Shown here: in pieces, positions 38,347 to 48,800 of the stretch | Layout: each line of letters opens with the position of its first letter | Position numbering within the stretch: position 1 is the stretch's first letter | Source: Luscinia megarhynchos | Lineage: Eukaryota; Chordata; Aves; Passeriformes; Turdidae | NCBI GenBank assembly: GCA_034336665.1 | Contig: CM067576.1 | Span: 17,380,036 to 17,444,035 of the forward strand | DNA: 64,000 nucleotides | Direction: 5' to 3' | Translations under genes and position numbers: made by a program | The notes under the pieces: generated by a model | Told to the model about the DNA's origin: nothing | What the model saw: only the letters and a program-made list of their open reading frames with translations | Databases searched by the model: none

Positions 38347-38549
38347 TGCTCTGAAAAGGGTCCAGACCTCATGGTAAGTATGGTTCTAACGATTTTGAGT
38401 GGGTGACGGACATTTCTGCTGACACCAAGGTCCCGTGGGGCAGGTGAGCTGTCACTACGAAAGGACTTCGCACCATTTTCATTTTTCATCCTCCATCTCT
38501 TCACTATTTGGCAGAGATTTGAACGGGTAATCGAAAAAAATGCTTAGCA
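38347..38549 (+). other. Unexplained CpG-retaining segment with splice-like signals
   Basis: A strong acceptor-like TTGCTTTCCCTTTTCAG (to 38346) is followed 27 bases later by the donor-like GTAAGT (38374). A second donor-like GTGAGCT follows GGGGCAG at 38453, and an acceptor-like ATCTCTTCACTATTTGGCAG ends near 38514. After it AGA TTT GAA CGG GTA ATC GAA AAA AAT GCT TAG reads RFERVIEKNA-stop. I could not join these into one open frame and recognise no protein family. Confidence 0.3.
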
Positions 38550-38892
38550 GGAAGCTCTGGGTCCATTTTCATGGCAAGCCCCGTGCTGTGCTGTCACACC
38601 AGGCTGCTGCTCCGCAGTTTTGCTCCCAGTGCCCACAGCTGCGGGGTCAGAGGGCAGCTGACTGTCCTTGGTCCCCAAAGCACCCGAGCTCTGGCTGGCT
38701 CCTGGATGCTCCCTGGCTCCTGCGGCACTGGCACAGTTTGCCAGCAGGATCCAGACCCTAAAGGCTGGAAAAGCTGCTCGTGTCCAAGGGCTGAGGTCAG
38801 TACACAGAAATGCCAGTGGTGCCAGCAAGACCAGGCCTATAGCACAGGTTAGGACTAATTCAATAAAGTGTTTATTAGGTAAACATTCAGAG

Positions 38893-38975
38893 CCATCTCA
38901 TGTGTGGCTTGGGCTGGAAGGGATATAAGGGCCACCCAGTCCCAATGGGCACTGCCCGGGGCCCAGGACAGCCCC
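38893..38975 (-). mobile_element. Possible CR1 3' end remnant
   Basis: TGTGTGGCTTGGGCTGGAAG, then GGATATAAGGGCCACCCAGTCCCAATGGGCACTG, resembles the antisense CR1 3' end (GGTTTGGGTTGGAAGGGACC, then a CATCTAGTCCAACCCC-type block). It is degenerate and short. Confidence 0.45.
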
Positions 38976-39067
38976 AGCTGCTCTGGCACCCGTGCCAGGC
39001 AGGAGGGAGCGCGTGGGGAGCTCACAGGCGCCTTCCAAGCTCTCGATCCCGCGGCGTCCGCACCACG

Positions 39068-39170
39068 CCCGGCCCCGGCCCCGGCCCCGGCCCCGGCCCA
39101 GCCCCAGCCCCGGCCCCGGCCCAGCCCCGGCCCCGGCCCCGCCCCAGCCCCGGCCTCAGCCCCGGCCCTC
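39068..39170. repeat. GGCCCC hexanucleotide-type repeat
   Basis: About 100 bases of CCCCGG/CCCCAG units: five uninterrupted GGCCCC units first, then runs broken by CAGCCC. The minus strand reads GGGGCC, with runs of four G at regular spacing, a G-quadruplex-prone pattern. It lies about 660-760 bases upstream of the FBXW11 ATG. Confidence 0.9.
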
Positions 39171-39244
39171 CCGCACGGCTCTGCCCGCCCGGCAGCCCCG
39201 AGCGCTCCCGCCGCCCACCGAGGCGCCCGCTGGCGCACCATATC

Positions 39245-39547
39245 TCATCCCGCTCCCGTTCCCACTCCCCGCTCCCATTCCCCGCTCCCATTCCCCGCTC
39301 CCGTTCCCCGCTCCCGTTCCCCGCTCCCATTCCCCGCTCCCATTCCCCGCTCCCGTTCCCATTCCCGGCTCCCGTTCCCCGTTCCCGATTCCCGTTCCCG
39401 ATTCCCCGTTCCCGATTCCCGTTCCCGATTCCCCGTTCCCATTCCCGTTCCCGTTCCCCGTTCCCCGTTCCCCATTCCCGTTCCCCGTTCCCCGTTCCCC
39501 GTTCCCCGTTCCCATTCCCGTTCCCCGTTCCCCGTTCCCCGTTCCCG
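39245..39547. repeat. Pyrimidine-rich CCCGTTC/CCCATTC array
   Basis: About 300 bases of short tandem units: first CCCGCTCCCATTC and CCCGCTCCCGTTC (13 bp), then CCCGATTCCCGTT and 8-bp CCGTTCCC forms. It ends directly at the core CpG island of FBXW11. Almost purely C/T on the + strand except for the single G and A of each unit. Confidence 0.93.
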
Positions 39548-39693
39548 TGTGGGCGCCCTCAGCCCCGCCCCCTCCCCCCGCTGGTCTCGCGCCGCTCCCA
39601 GCATCCCCCGCGCGCCGCACGCGCCCAATGTGCAGCGCGGGGCTCCCCGGGCAGGGTCGGGCGCGTGAGGCCCCGCCCCTTCCGCGCGCGCCG

Positions 39694-39701
39694 TGACGTC
39701 A
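39694..39701. promoter_or_regulatory. Palindromic CRE (TGACGTCA)
   Basis: A full CREB/ATF site, CCGTGACGTCACGG, itself a 14-base palindrome, 130 bases before the FBXW11 start codon. Confidence 0.8.
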
Positions 39702-39725
39702 CGGCGGGCGCAGCGCGCGTGCGTC

Positions 39726-39737
39726 TGCGCGTGCGCG
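39726..39737 (-). promoter_or_regulatory. NRF1-type site
   Basis: TGCGCGTGCGCG on the + strand is CGCGCACGCGCA on the minus strand, which fits the NRF1 pattern YGCGCAYGCGCR at every position. It lies 94 bases before the start codon. Confidence 0.7.
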
Positions 39738-39830
39738 CGGCGGGGGCGGGCGGGCCGCGGCGGGGCCTGGCGGGCGCGGGGCGGCGGCGGCGGGGCCGGG
39801 CGGGCGGAGCGGAGCGCAGCGGCCGCCGCG

Positions 39831-39875
39831 ATGGAGCCCGACTCGGTTATCGAGGACAAGACCATCGAGCTCATG
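39831..39875 (+). CDS. FBXW11: FBXW11 coding exon 1
   Basis: ATG in the context GCCGCCGCGATGG, then 15 codons ([15 protein letters not shown]) before the donor GTGAGT. The exon ends in phase 0, so alternative downstream exons can be joined without change of frame. This peptide is the known shared N-terminus of FBXW11 isoforms. Confidence 0.93.
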
Positions 39876-42800
39876 GTGAGTCACGCCCGGCCCCCGCGCA
39901 CGCCGTCCCGCCCCTCTCTGCGCGCCCGGCCCGCGGGGTCCGAGCCGAGCCCGCGCTGCCTCTGCGGGCCATCCGCTCCTCCCGCCTCCGTGCGGGGCGC
40001 CGCCAGCGTCTCCTTTCATTGGAAAGAAATAAATAACAGCAGTGAAGCCCCGCGGGAGCTGAAGCGAAAGCGGAGTGCCCCGGGCGGGGGCCGGCTCAGC
40101 CCCTCCCCGGCCCGGCCGGACCCCGCGGCCCGGGGCGGGTCGGGCTCCGGGCCGGTCCCGCGGCCCCGCTCCCGCACTCGGAGCGATCTAACGAGACCTC
40201 ATGGGCGCATTGGCTATACCCCTCATTAACGCTTACACCGCTAAATTCGCGGCAGTGGAGAGGCAGTCAGGTGGGAGCAGTAGAACGAGCTGTTGGTGTT
40301 TTTTTTTTTAATATAAGCAAATTAGATCTCTGTAAGCAGGTATTAGAGGCCCCTCGTTTTACTGCCTTTAGGCAAGAATAAAATTCAGTTAGGAGCTGAG
40401 AGAGATTAGTAATCGGTAAATATCTTCTAATTTATTTGTTACAAGCATAATTGCTTTTTCTGCTAAACCTAATTTGCTCTCACATATAAAATTTCATTCA
40501 TCTCTCCAGAACTGAGGGGCAAAATGGAGATACTTTCCCTTTAAGGCACTCTGAAAGGTGAGCTGGGTTCAGTGGAGACATAAATGGGTTTTTTAGCCAG
40601 TGGAGTTTTTGCTAAACTACCTGGTCCGGAAAATATGAACTTCCTTTAAATGTGCGATCTGGTGTCAAAAAGCAGAAATAGAATGAAAAACTAAAAGGCG
40701 AAACCTACAAAGCCTTTGTGTACCTTTCATTAATGTCGCTGATCACTGAGGGCAGGGGATTAAGAGCCACTCCCGGGGAGGCTCCTGCCCTGCTGCTGTG
40801 GCTCGCACTTGCCCTGGGGCCATGGGAGCATCGTGCCCCGAGCAGGGGACAGGGCTGGGCCAGCTCGGTGGGGACCCGCCTCAGGACCAGCTGAGAGATG
40901 TTCCAGAATTCCCGAGGTGGGAGGTGTGCTCTGGTGGCTCCTTCCCTCCGTGGAGCAGTCCCCAACACTGGGTTCTGTGAGGTGCTCAAACAGCTCTTGG
41001 AGCTGGAAGGTTTGGCTCCCTGAACTTTGAAAAACCCCCACTTCTTTGTGTTTTTGCAAGTGCTCTCCCATTTTAGTGTCTCCTCTTTGCGGCTCAGTTG
41101 TATCAGGAGGGAGCAAGTGGGACTGCTGCTGGTGAGTGTTGTATCCTCCACTTGCTGGAGCTGGGAAATGTGCTAATCCATGCAAATATCAGTGGGGTTA
41201 GTAGGAGTTTTAGTATGCAGTAGGAGGTTTTAGAAATACACTCTTCTCTCTTTCACAAGAAACAGATAAATATAAAAATCGAATAAGGTGAACAATTAAT
41301 TCTGTTCTTTCCAAGAGAAAATGGTGCTCTGTACAATGTAGTTGAATTTAATGTTAACCTTAGTGGAGGCTTGCACAGGATAACTTGTGTTTGAGTGGAG
41401 ATGTTTCCCTAAAATCATTGAAAAACATTCTTGAATGCAGACGTGAAGGTTTTGCCTTCTAGTGTGGTGCAGAATGGAATATTCTCCAGGAGATTTGTTT
41501 GAATCCACAGGGCAGCAGCTGTTTGGGCTGAGCTCCCTGTTGGGGATTTCTGTGTGACCTGGGAATGTGGGAGTCAGTGCTGTGGGAAACATCCCAGCCC
41601 CAGACTCATCCCTGCCTGCCAGGCTTGGGGGGATGCTGCTGCCTGTGAGACTCCTAGAGGCAGATGTTTTATCTTTGATCAGGGAGATGGAGTTTGGTGC
41701 ACTTCTGCTCAGTCACTTCCCTGCAGTGCCAGGGATGAATCTGTAGTAAATACAGGAGCAGATGTGTGATGTGAAAGTTGTGGGGAGCAAATACACCGCA
41801 ATTGTGAGGGGCTGATAAATAAGAGGAAATGTGTCAGCATGGTAATTACATGTACATGTCAGAACTGTGCCTTCCATTGATAGATCATTTGCATTTATTT
41901 AAAGGAAAATCATTCATGGAAATAGTACTGCTCTATTTTAAATGCTGGAATCTCAGAGAAACATTTGAAGGTTTCAGAGTGATAGCTTTGCTTTGCTGTG
42001 TGCAGTTTCAGTGATGTTCCCAGGCTGCTGTGTCCCTCAGGACAGCTGAAGGCTTCCAGTGCCCTGTGCTGCTCCGTGGATCCTGCAGTGCTCATTCCAG
42101 GGGATGAGCATTGGGCGGTGCCATTCCATGGCTTCACGTGCAGGTGGTGCCCACTGCAGGGCTGAGACACCCCGGGGTTCTGGGACTCCCTGGGTTGCCC
42201 AGGCTGAGGCTCCTGGCTCAGGGCAGTGCTGGGTGTGAGCATGGGGGCTGAGGAAGTAATCCAGAGCAGATGGAGGGTCAGTTCAGTCTCTGGAAGGGCT
42301 CTCTCTGCCCCTGGTTTTGGTTTTCTCGGTGAAATTAGATAACTGTGACCTTTTTGTTCTTTTAAAGAACCAGCAGCAATGCTTTGTGATATAAGTTCTG
42401 TTACTGCAGAGTTGTGTGTAAAATCTGTGTTCAGCCCTGTGATTTGCTTTTACCTTCAACATCTGCTAAAAGCCTTGTGTTCTTCATTTGCCCAGGAAGC
42501 TTCCCATGATGGTTATTCAGTGTTACCAGCAGCTTTCAGGGTGAGGGGGGCGGGTTAGCTGCTTGGGTTGTACTGAGGTGGTTTTTACAGAATACATCAG
42601 TGTGGTAACTAGTTTGGGGGGCTTTTTATACATTTATGGGGTGACCTGTGTGCAGCATGAGATGTGGATGGCATAACAAAATAATCCTGCTGCTCCCAGG
42701 CTTCTGTAGCCACCAGGCACCCATGGAAGATGGCTCCTGAGCAGGAATTCAGCTGTGTGGAAATTGTCCTCCTCACTGAGCTTGTGACCCCCATGTTTCA

Positions 42801-45800
42801 CTGTGTCCTTGCTGCCCGAGCTGCTCTCCAAACACATGTCCCTGTGCTGGCAGGTTCAATTCAGCATTCACTGCTCTGTGATAGGAGCACGGAAAGGTTT
42901 GGGAAAGGCCATGCCTGGGAATAAAATGGGCAAACACTTGTTCATACTGCTACCATTTGTATCTTGAAGCTATATGTATGGAAATAATCTTCCTTCAGTG
43001 TCTAGAATGCCTCTCTCTGGCTCTCATAAAAGTTTCCAGTGTTTTAAGTACCTCAGTAAATAAGAATTATAATTTAATATCTTGCCAAAAGTCTTTCTGT
43101 TTCTCTTGGCAGGACTTTGATGTGAGGTGGAGGTGTTCAATTCAGAGGTACCAGTGTGAGAAGGAAATGTTTCACACAGGCCTCCCTGAGCAGCAGCAGC
43201 TCCTGCTGTGAATCACACCAGGGCTACCTGAAGTTCCTTGGGTTACTGCAACTGGAAATGGTTGTGCCCCCAAACTAATAAAAGCTTAAAGTTCAAAATA
43301 AATCCCAGCATTCTGCTTGGAAGCTAAAATACAGCTGCTGTATATATATATATATCTCAGTTGGGGCTATAGTGCTCTGGCTTTTTCCTTCCCTTAGTCA
43401 TTGCAAACAAAGCAGGCAGTTGGATTTGTGGGGTTTTTTTTCCCCCACATATTCTTAGAGGAATCCTTCAAAGAGTTGACTTTTGTAGTGACAGAGAAGC
43501 AGGCAATGCTCATCTTTGCAGCTGAAACAAAGGAGGTACTGTTCTAGCTGAAATGTGACTGCTTCTTAGCCTGGGAGTAGATGGAGTGTTAGTAAGGCAT
43601 TTGTAAACCTGTGTGTAACCTAGATGTGCTTTCTTCAGCGGGATAACGATCTGTTTGCTTTGCTGGTGTCTTTTTTAATCCTCAGTAGCTAAGTGAGTGG
43701 AGTTGAGAGCTGCATTTTGGGCAGTAAAGCATGCAGAGTGTCATACATGGGGAAAAGGCAGTGGCTGGAGCACACAGCTGAAGAGGTGGTGGTGGGAGGG
43801 ATGTGAGGAAGGCACAGCCCTGGGGTGAGCCTTGGGGCAGGGGATGTGAGGTGTGTGCTGCTGCTAGGCTCTCAGAGTGACAGTCCCATTTCTGAGAGTG
43901 CCTTGCAGGAGAAGGATGCACATCTGAAGAGAAGAGATTGCTGTGACTTTGGCAGTGGTGCAGAAAATGGGAAGGGAGAGTTAAAGAACATGCATTAGAG
44001 CAAGGCACCTGCACTCAGAGCTGGTGGAGTGGTGGAAGAAGTGGACAAAGAGTGTGGAAAGCTTTACCTTTTGGGAAGGGTTAGCTAAAGCAGTGGCCTG
44101 ATGGGGGAAACGAGGTGTAAGAGGGAAGGAGGCTGTAAAGATGCAGCAGTGTGTAAAGGAAAGTTGTCTGAGGTTTGTGGTGATGGTGGCAGCAGCCATC
44201 AGTTTATTCAGGTGAAGGAAAGCTGCAGATGTGCCAGTTGTGGGGGAACTTCTGAAACTAAATTGCTTTTGGTTCTTAATAAAAGGAAGTTACTGATTCT
44301 TGGGGAGACTGAGCCCTGGTGTTTCACCAGAGGCTTTTAAAATCTCTTCTGAGACTCAGAGATTTCTCACCTCATGCTGCAGTTACATTTTCTAACATGA
44401 CAGAGCTCTCCAAGCTCTGCCTGGTGCTGGGCTAGTGAGGTGCAGCCTGGAACATGTGCAGGGCTCCTCTGGGTGAGTGTGACCGGGCAGCCCTGGGCTC
44501 CATGGCTGTCCCAGAGCTCTGCCTTGGAGAAATCCCTGTGCAGGTCGTGTGGAACGAGGTCCTGTCTCTGCAGGCAGCTGCTGTGGGTGCAGCTGCCCTC
44601 TCTGAGTGCTCTGGGCTGGCTGCTTTGAAGAGCCCGTGTGCCTTTGCTGTGTGTCCCTCAGGATCCAGAGCTGCAAGCACTGCGAAGATTTGGGTCACTG
44701 AGGAGTGTTGTGAGCAGCATGGCAGCAAAACAACCTGCCTTGTTACAAGCTGTACCTCAGAGAGACCTGGCAATGCTCTCTGAAGGCTGGATGTAGCTTT
44801 TCATTCCATGTCATGTTCTCTGAAACACCTTGCTGCTGTTAGATCAGCTTGTGTCTCGGGGTGTGCTGGTTTGGAGTCGCTGGTGCTCTGGCATTTCCCT
44901 TGGCCTGTCCCTGGGCAGCTCAGGGTGCCTGTGCAGTGTGCTCTGCTCTGGGAGATTGCTGGTGGCTTTCAGATGAAATGCATGTTGCAGCAAATGTGCC
45001 AATGCGAGAGGAATGGTGTGTGGGAGAGAACAAGAGACCGTGCTTGTGAGAGGGCTGCTCCGTGACAAGGAATTTTTTTTTGTTGAAGGGAAATGAGAAT
45101 ATTGACTGAGCTGTTTAAATTAATGCTGATGGGTAACAATCCTTTCCTTCCAGCTTTTTCCTTGGGAGACGTCCTCTTTATCCAAATGCCACTGTTTATG
45201 TTGTTGCATAATCTGATTTCGTGGTTTGATTTTCATGGCATCATTATTCACAGAAAATCCACTTTTTCTGGAAAATCCCTTCCTTCCCCAGTTTATTGAT
45301 GTATTTATGAGCTCAGTGGTATGACATCTGACAGCCTACTCTGTTTTCCTGTACCATTTCCACACGTTTCCCAATGTGAGCAATGCATGACCCAGAGCAG
45401 ATAATGCAAAAATAACACAATGCCACTGGTGTTTTAACAACCAAAAGCACTGACTCTTTCTGAAAACTTAATTTGCTTCTCATGCAGGCTAAATTAACCA
45501 CGGGAACGTTTGAAGGCATGTTGTTTCTTTGGTGCTTTGTTAATCCACATCGCTGCAGGACTTGCATCCTTGTACTTCCACCCCAGGAAATGAACAGTTG
45601 TGTTTGGGATCAAAGAGTAGTTCAGCTTCCTGGGCCCGTTTGTAGGATGAATACAGATGGAAATTTGTAAGATGTAGGTAGGGACCTACTTGCTAGGAAT
45701 AGGGAGTGATATGTTTTCTGGTTAAAGTGGCAAAAAAAGCTTTTTGGGTCAACTTCAAGCTGTTGGCAACACTACAGAATTTTGGTTTGCTCATTGACTT

Positions 45801-48800
45801 AGAGGAGAATCACTATATATAAAAATATATATATCTATATTCAGTGTTGTGAGTTTGCTCTGAGTTCCATTCTGCTGAGGAGTTCTTGAATGTGGAGTTC
45901 TGGTACAAGAGTTGTGCCGATGTGCCCTGTTTGCCTTTCTGAGAGGTGTGAGGTTGTATTTCAGCATGGTTTGCATGATGAGGCTGTTTTCAAGTCTTCC
46001 AACCTTTGCAGTGAAGCCAGTTTTTGGTTTTCAGGCAAAAATGCCTAAAGCTCTTTGAAAATCTATACTCAGAATTTGCACAACTTAGGAAGTTCCAGCT
46101 TGGACTTGATAGAAAATCTTGTTGGCAATTCTCTTAGGGCAGAGGAGTACTAGGCAGGGGAACTTGTTGTTCAGGCTGTTTCCAGCACCCCAGCCCTTCT
46201 GGAGACAAAAATCAGACCTGTGCTGTTACACTTGCAAATACTGTTAAGGTTTGGCTTCATGGAGAGGTGCTCTCCTTCCAGCACCCTGCTGGCTCTGCAG
46301 TGACTTAGCAAATCGGTACATTTATATAATTTGATAGCTGGCTTCTTGCTGAGCTATATTGTACTCTGAAAATTCTGAGTCATATGCCTTGACATCCTAG
46401 CACTTTCCTTGGCAGCCTTAAAAATCATGCACTGGACATGGTACTGGGCCTGGAGCACAGCCTTGTCCTTGAAATGCTGCCCTGGGACCGACCGCCCGTG
46501 CCAGTGGTGGGAAGCAGGAAATGCCCCCGCCACGAATGAAAATGCTCCTTTTTGGGGAGCTGTGGGCAGTCAGGGGCAGTCCTGCCCTCATGGAGACAGT
46601 TTCTTGGCACAGCTGGGAACACTTTCTCCACCCTTCTGTGAGCTGCTGGAGCTTGAGCCGTGGGGCACAGCCGTGGGCTGAGGTTCAGCTCTCTGGAGGG
46701 GCTCAGAGCAGAGAGGCTGACAGGTGGTGGTGATGTGTCCTCTGGGGATGTTTAGTTCTCCCTGCTGCTAGGGGAAGCTCTGGAAGCCATGGCCCCAAGT
46801 TTTTGAAGCTCTTGGTGGAAGTTGCACAGTTTGGTCGCTGTAGGCTGAGCTTTCTGTTGCAGTGGAGTGTGAGTTTTCTGCAGACCCCATCTTTGAGGTG
46901 TCACTGTTCCAGCTGCTTTAAAGTAGTCACACTCCCACGTGCTGCTGGCAGGCCTGGCTGAGGCCTTTAATCTCCCTCCTTAGCAAGAGGTGACTGCTCC
47001 TTGTTCCAGCAATAGTGTGCAGTGCCTTACTCTCTTCTGGTTCGAGATTGTTTTCCAGAGGCTCAGCAGTACTGTAAATATACTGAATTCAGTGCTGATG
47101 TTCAGATCAGGAATGTCTTGACAACTCTATCTTTGTGCTGCAGACATGTAAGGCAAATGAGGTCATTTTGAGCCTGGAAACAGGGAAATAATCATTGCAA
47201 TGAAGTGCTTTAGAGAATGTTTATGGCAGATCAGGAGAGCTACATTGAGCTGTTGTGCAAAGCTGTGTTCCTGGAGCAGGCCAGTGAAGTGTGAGCTGAT
47301 GGTTGAAGCTTTAGGACTTGCTTTGTTATTTGCTTTGTAGCTTCTCTTCCTCTTCCTTAGTCTTAGCAAAGTGAGCTGTACCCCAAAACACTTGTTTGGG
47401 TGAGGCAGGGTAAGGGAAGGAGCAGTTTCTTGTCTGTAAATGCGTTTCTCTGTCTTAGATCCACCAATCCGACGACCCCACTAACGTAGTTGGGCCGGGC
47501 TGGGCAGGTGCCTGGGCTGCCTTGTCTCTAACAGCATTAGCAGTAATTGGGATTTCGTTCAAGAAAGAAGTAGATACACCAAGCTGAAGATGATTGGCTG
47601 CTCTCTTTTAACAGACAAGTCTGAGAAGGAAAGCCCATTCGAATCCCCTTTCATTCTGGATTGGTGGATCTGAAGCCCAGAAACAAAGTTTCAGGTAAGA
47701 AGTCACCCTGTACTATATCTTGCTGCTTCTGCTTAGATGAGTTTGTCCGCACATTGAGTCTCTCGCTTGAGCTGCTTCGTGTCCCCCAAGTGTTAGGGCA
47801 CAGGAATCAGCTGCTGAGCTCACAGTTAGACAGGGCATGGCCAGGAAATGTAGCAGCAGTGCTGGAGGGAATTGCAGGCTGCTGTGGAGCACAGGCCTGG
47901 GAGCACAAGGTGAGCTTGTGTGTGTGCAGAACAGGCACAGAGCCCCTGGCTGCCACATCCTGCTGCTGGAAGGGGAGAGCAGCCTTGCCAGTGGCTGCCT
48001 TGGGCTCCTTGTGGAGTTCAGGGAGGTCCCAGCTCTGAGTTCTGTCCCTGTCCTCTGATGGGTCCATCACAACTGGAGAGAACTTCTCTGCTTATTCCTA
48101 GGACAGTTTCCTGTAGCTTTTCCTGCTGCAATGCCGTTTGAGATTTTCTTGTGGCAGCACTTGGATGGGTGTCCCAAGCCCTCCCTGAGCTGTCAATGTG
48201 AAGCTCTGGCCCCAGCTGGTTTGGGACAGTGGGTTTATGTCAGTGCGCTTGGTGACAGTGGATTTATTTCAGAGTCAGGGGGAGTCCCATTCCTCTGAGA
48301 TTTGGGAAGCCTGCAGAAAGCTACAACAGCTTATCTTGGAGATGGGTTTGGAAGGTGTTTGTGTGCCTCTGCAAGGCAGGCTGGGTCCCTGGCTGGCAGG
48401 AAAATGAAGTGGTGTAAGTTCAGTGTCATACCTGGTGTGAGTGGGAGAGCTGCAGGTCCCAGTGCCCAGCTTTACTCTAGGTTGGTGCTTTGATGGACTT
48501 GGCAGCTGATTTCTGAAGTCACTGTGGACCAATGCACCTGGGTTGCTGTGGGCAGGAGCTGCAGTGATGCTCAGCCTCTGTTCTCCTTTGTGGGCAGTTA
48601 CTGCAGTGGATGGTGAGGCCTCAGTGTTTAACCTCCTGTAGCAGACACTCCTGTAGGTGCTGTTGATCTCATGCGTGGTTTTCATTCTGCATTTGTTTTG
48701 CTGGTGTGGTATTTTGTGCCAAACTTATATTTGAGTTTAATTGATAAGTACATTTATAATTAATTACTTGTGCAAAGGGTGCTGTTGTTTCCTGGTTTGA

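Larger units (their letters stand above)
39000..40260. promoter_or_regulatory. FBXW11: FBXW11 CpG-island promoter
   Basis: Dense CpG and GC boxes from about 39.55 kb through exon 1 and 380 bases into intron 1, preceded by two C-rich arrays. No TATA box. Motifs in the last 210 bases before the ATG: CCAAT at 39625, full CRE at 39694-39701, NRF1-type site at 39726-39737, and Sp1 boxes (GGGGCGGG) near 39742. The transcription start is inferred to lie at about 39.70-39.80 kb. Confidence 0.88.

Noticed and set aside
38383..38410. Faint resemblance of TAACGATTTTGAGTGGGTGA to the 5' part of U12 snRNA
   Set aside because: Only two short words match, at the wrong spacing; no Sm site context or snRNA promoter element is visible, and the comparison is from memory.
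47638..47650. TTCGAATCC resembling a tRNA B box
   Set aside because: No A box at the right distance and no cloverleaf; not a tRNA gene or clear tRNA-derived SINE.
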